Below, one piece after another: positions 61,472 to 64,000 of a stretch of 64,000 nt of DNA. A program made the position numbers and the translations under genes. This stretch comes from Macrococcoides epidermidis (GTDB taxonomy: Bacteria; Bacillota; Bacilli; Staphylococcales; Staphylococcaceae), in NCBI RefSeq assembly GCF_042659445.1, contig NZ_JBHSSR010000001.1, one strand, 5' to 3'. Under the pieces are notes generated by a model that was given only the letters and a program-made list of their open reading frames with translations, had not been told where the DNA came from and did no database searches. The first letter of the stretch is position 1; every line of letters begins with the position of its first letter.

Positions 61472-61735
61472 ATGATAGATATGTTTTTATACGATGATAC
61501 TGAAAAGGCAAATATACGATTTGTAAGCTTTGTTGGTGAAAATCGACATGACTTAGCACTGATTCAAACAGATAGACATTATGGCAAAACGATTGTGCTC
61601 AATACTCAGTCGAATAAATTCGGTATTATTGGTCGCGATGACCTCGATGAAGAAGGTTATATTGCCCATGTATTTGGCATTAATGACGCTGATGCTATAG
61701 AAATTACTGAATTCCTTAACGAAGTGATCCATTAA
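61472..61735 (+). CDS. DUF3055 family protein
   Basis: This 87-residue soluble, acidic protein has the DUF3055 pattern: VSFVGENRHDLALIQTDRHY in the first half, LNTQSNKFGIIGRDDLDEEG and a C-terminal helix (ADAIEITEFLNEVI). A structure is known for the S. aureus relative, but no function. The ATG follows GGAGGAATGC. It is the only plus-strand gene here and is convergent with yutD. Confidence 0.85.
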   Translation: MIDMFLYDDTEKANIRFVSFVGENRHDLALIQTDRHYGKTIVLNTQSNKFGIIGRDDLDEEGYIAHVFGINDADAIEITEFLNEVIH

Positions 61736-61771
61736 AAAATTCCAGCTTACCGAAGTAAGCTGGAATTTTTT
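61734..61771. terminator. Bidirectional terminator between DUF3055 gene and yutD
   Basis: A perfect 17-bp stem (AAAAAATTCCAGCTTAC with its complement) closed by a CGAA loop gives T runs in both directions between convergent genes. Confidence 0.93.
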
Positions 61772-62269
61772 TTATTTAATGAAATTACTAAATGTCTTCA
61801 TATTCTTTTCTTTTAATGCATGATGACTTTCGTCTGCAATTTCATTGTCGGCAGTCGGTTTTGAATCATCAGCAACTTCATCTACAACGCTATCTTCTAT
61901 TTCCTCTTCAACTATCACTTCAGTAAGATCATCATGTTCATTTGATTCTATATCTGTTATTAATTCTGGTTGTGTTAATTTCACAACTTCACTTTCAGTT
62001 AAACGTTTTAACACGAAATAGGCACATCCAAAATTGCAGTATTCTAGTAAGTAATCCTGAATTGCAGAAAATCTCTTACTAATATCTGCACCTTTTTTCT
62101 TATCATCAAAGAATCCTTTTAACCTTAATTGTTCAAATCCGATATCTCCTACGATATATGGATATCGGTCTAAAATTTCTGAGTAACGTCCTTCGAACAT
62201 TTCCTGATTAAATGCATCTTTATGATTTTCTATAATATGAAAGTAATGTTGATTCACGTTAATAATCAT
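61772..62269 (-). CDS. YutD-family (DUF1027) protein with acidic tail
   Basis: This 165-residue protein has an N-terminal YutD domain at residues 1-95 (RYPYIVGDIGFEQLRLKGFF, then YCNFGCAYFVLKRL). A long acidic tail follows, from about 105 to 150, rich in Asp, Glu and Val and probably unstructured, ending in a short basic helix (LKEKNMKTFSNFIK). YutD proteins have no assigned function. It starts seven bases after lipA and so is in the same transcript; lipA-yutD adjacency is kept in many Firmicutes. Confidence 0.87.
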   Translation of the reverse strand: MIINVNQHYFHIIENHKDAFNQEMFEGRYSEILDRYPYIVGDIGFEQLRLKGFFDDKKKGADISKRFSAIQDYLLEYCNFGCAYFVLKRLTESEVVKLTQPELITDIESNEHDDLTEVIVEEEIEDSVVDEVADDSKPTADNEIADESHHALKEKNMKTFSNFIK

Positions 62270-62276
62270 AAGTCAC

Positions 62277-63191
62277 CTACTCGCTTGCAGCTTCACCTAG
62301 TCTGTGTTTTTCTTTTGCAGCAGCATTAACTTGTTCATCGGCATGGTAAGAACTACGTACCATCGGTCCAGCCTGACAATGTTTAAATCCTTTTTCCATT
62401 GCTATTTTACGCAATTTACCGAACTCTAATGGTGTATAATATTTTTGAACTTTTAGATGCTTACGTGAAGGTTGTAAATATTGACCAATTGTCATAATAT
62501 CAACATCATTTGCACGTAGATCATCCATAACTTCTAAAATTTCTTCCCAAGTTTCACCTAAGCCAACCATTAAGCTTGATTTTGTAGGAATATCTGGTTG
62601 CAATTCTTTTGAACGACGTAATACTTCTAATGAACGATCATATTTCGCACGCGCACGAACTCTTGGCGTTAAACGACGCACTGTTTCAATATTATGATTC
62701 AAAATATCAGGACGTGCATTCATTAAACGTTCCCAGTTATCAAAACTTCCACCCATATCTGATGGTAAGACTTCTATTGTTGTATAAGGATTTACTTCAC
62801 GTACTTTACGAATCGTTTCAGCATATACTTCAGAACCGCCATCTTTTAAGTCATCACGTGCAACTGCAGTAATTACAACGTGTTTAAGATTCATTAGACG
62901 AACAGATTCTGCAACACGTTCCGGTTCGTTTAAATCAAGTTCATTGGGTAAACCTGTCTTAACGGCACAGAAACGACATGCACGCGTACAAACTGCCCCT
63001 AAAATCATAATCGTAGCTGTACGACGTTCACCCCAACATTCATGAATATTAGGACATTTTGCTTCTTCACAAACTGTATTTAAATTATGCTCACGCATCA
63101 TTTTCTTCAGGCCAGTGTAATTCTTATTTGTATTTAACTTAATTTTAAGCCATTCGGGTTTTCTTAAGATTTCTTCGTTCTTAGTCGCCAA
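62277..63191 (-). CDS. lipA: Lipoyl synthase
   Basis: LipA is the radical-SAM enzyme that adds two sulfur atoms to protein-bound octanoyl groups, making lipoate for pyruvate and 2-oxoglutarate dehydrogenases and the glycine cleavage system. The auxiliary cluster motif is CEEAKCPNIHEC (Cys 41, 46 and 52) and the SAM cluster CTRACRFC (Cys 68, 72 and 75). The C-terminal RSSYHAD provides the conserved Ser ligand. The start is a TTG at 63191, six bases after GGAGGG. Length is 304. It is upstream of yutD. LipA depends on cluster carriers such as Nfu and SufT, both encoded in this window. Confidence 0.96.
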   Translation of the reverse strand: MATKNEEILRKPEWLKIKLNTNKNYTGLKKMMREHNLNTVCEEAKCPNIHECWGERRTATIMILGAVCTRACRFCAVKTGLPNELDLNEPERVAESVRLMNLKHVVITAVARDDLKDGGSEVYAETIRKVREVNPYTTIEVLPSDMGGSFDNWERLMNARPDILNHNIETVRRLTPRVRARAKYDRSLEVLRRSKELQPDIPTKSSLMVGLGETWEEILEVMDDLRANDVDIMTIGQYLQPSRKHLKVQKYYTPLEFGKLRKIAMEKGFKHCQAGPMVRSSYHADEQVNAAAKEKHRLGEAASE

Positions 63192-63264
63192 TTCAATCCC
63201 TCCAATTAATTATTCTACAATTATAACATAAAGTTATTATTTTGAAATTCTAAGATTTTATTGT

Positions 63265-64000
63265 TCAAAAATTGTACTCATTATTTTCAATTGCTGTTTG
63301 CATTAAATCACGCAAAAATTCAGGCATGAAATATTCTTTTTCATTTTGAACAAACTGTGGGAAGAATCGGCCAAAAGTATACATGTCTAATGTTGCTAAT
63401 TTGTAATTCTGATGATTATCAATTTCTTCTGTACCAATAAAATATCTTTGCTGTGATTGTATGTATCCGATATTATGTAATACATACATACCAAATAAAT
63501 CGCCTCTAAAACCAAACCCTTTAACGATCTCATCTTTATATTCATGTTGTTGACTAACATTTATCACTTCTTTTAACTCACGTCCGGTCAAAGTAATTTT
63601 TACAGGATTAATCGGATGTGGCAACATTTTATGCAGTTCATATTTTGTAAATTGATTGCCGGTATATCCATTAACGATAAGTCCAGTATTGATTAACGCA
63701 CATTCTCCACCAGTAAATTGCATTAGTTTATCCGCTAATATGTATGTCGTATATGATGCACTATATAATCTTCTCGGTAAATCAATTTGCCTTTCTGTAA
63801 TCGGTTCTGATAATAACGTTTTACCTTGTGCATAATAATCATCTTCAGTATTACGTATATCATCTGTGTTAATTAATCTCGCTTTTTTATTCACAAGCTT
63901 CTTACCATCAAAAGACAATGTAACTTCCCCTAAGTACTCACCGTATCTTCCTGCAGCTCCGATTAGAACTCCGTTAATTTGCTCACCATGTTCAAAATAA
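63265..64000 (-). CDS. 5'-nucleotidase/metallophosphoesterase family protein, 5' part outside window (YunD-like)
   Basis: This is the C-terminal part (about 245 residues) of a bifunctional UDP-sugar hydrolase/5'-nucleotidase-like protein. The frame is open to the window edge, so the metallophosphoesterase domain lies beyond it. At the right edge residues INGVLIGAAGRYGEYLGEV form the end of the phosphoesterase core. The rest is the 5'-nucleotidase C-terminal domain (ALINTGLIVNGYTGNQFTKYEL, LPHPINPVKITLTGRELKEV, TLDMYTFGRFFPQF). YunD lies near lipA in B. subtilis as well. A TTG at 63918 could look like a start but is internal. Confidence 0.85.
   Translation of the reverse strand, partial: YFEHGEQINGVLIGAAGRYGEYLGEVTLSFDGKKLVNKKARLINTDDIRNTEDDYYAQGKTLLSEPITERQIDLPRRLYSASYTTYILADKLMQFTGGECALINTGLIVNGYTGNQFTKYELHKMLPHPINPVKITLTGRELKEVINVSQQHEYKDEIVKGFGFRGDLFGMYVLHNIGYIQSQQRYFIGTEEIDNHQNYKLATLDMYTFGRFFPQFVQNEKEYFMPEFLRDLMQTAIENNEYNF

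Noticed and set aside
63265..63918. A complete 217-residue protein starting at the TTG at 63918
   Set aside because: The frame continues upstream to the window edge with residues that match the end of a metallophosphoesterase domain, so this is an internal TTG of a longer gene.

Overview
The window comes from a low-GC Gram-positive bacterium of the family Staphylococcaceae. Gene order and protein sequence closely follow the Staphylococcus aureus chromosome: mnhA-G, kapB, ppiB, gudB/rocD, glpQ, argGH, pgi, spsAB, addBA (rexBA), cdr, sufT, clpB, fabHF, opp. Older Bacillus neighbourhoods also show through: yjzD-med-fabH-fabF, and yuiF..yuiB..ndh..yutM-yuzB-yutJ-yuzD-yutI..yutF-yutE..yutD-lipA..yunD. 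Three points fit an early-branching relative such as Macrococcus better than S. aureus itself: a Bacillus-type Fnr with a C-terminal cysteine cluster, a rocA gene next to rocD/gudB, and an SpsA that keeps its catalytic dyad. The genus is an inference. The window is core chromosome: no insertion sequence, prophage, CRISPR array, tRNA or rRNA was seen.

Layout. 1-7.2 kb (minus): an oligopeptide uptake locus, oppA-oppBCDF, followed by a second oppA cut by the window edge; each of its three transcription units carries a CodY-like box. 7.5-11.1 kb: a small membrane protein, a NERD-domain protein and fabH-fabF under a clear FapR operator. 11.2-12.5 kb: a Med-like gene split by a one-base frameshift in an A7 run, and yjzD. 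12.5-18.5 kb: clpB under a perfect CtsR operator, divergent from fnr; sufT; a Cof-type HAD phosphatase; CoA-disulfide reductase. 18.5-22.6 kb: an amylase-like membrane-anchored protein without the usual catalytic residues, yisL, an FAH-family enzyme and an unknown membrane protein. 22.6-31.1 kb (minus): VTT membrane protein - spsA - spsB - addB - addA - unknown membrane protein, with a terminator after spsB. 31.2-42.1 kb: pgi, argGH (plus), glpQ, an iron alcohol dehydrogenase, and the rocA, rocD, gudB set for turning arginine/ornithine/proline carbon into 2-oxoglutarate; cre-like sites lie before argG and gudB. Two unusual repeat structures lie here and just beyond, at 37.75 and 43.2 kb.

42.2-52 kb: small conserved proteins, ppiB, kapB, the complete seven-gene Mnh Na+/H+ antiporter operon, a hotdog thioesterase and a second Na+/H+ antiporter. 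52-64 kb: a respiratory and iron-sulfur neighbourhood (type II NADH dehydrogenase, an NDH-2-like YutJ, HesB/IscA-like carrier, YuzB, YuzD, Nfu), an orphan bioB under a BirA-type operator, a 2-hydroxyacid dehydrogenase, YutF, YutE, DUF3055, YutD, lipA and the end of a YunD-like nucleotidase.

Taken together the genes cover peptide and amino-acid nutrition under CodY and CcpA, membrane lipid synthesis under FapR, cation homeostasis and respiration, and iron-sulfur enzymes (BioB, LipA, AddB, Fnr) alongside several assembly factors for them (SufT, HesB/IscA type, Nfu). No clearly new multi-gene system was found. The most interesting items are the med frameshift at a canonical slippery heptamer, Bacillus-type Fnr plus a TGTGA-N6-TCACA site before ndh, the two repeat elements, the amylase-like pseudoenzyme, the OppF N-terminal extension and the intact SpsA.
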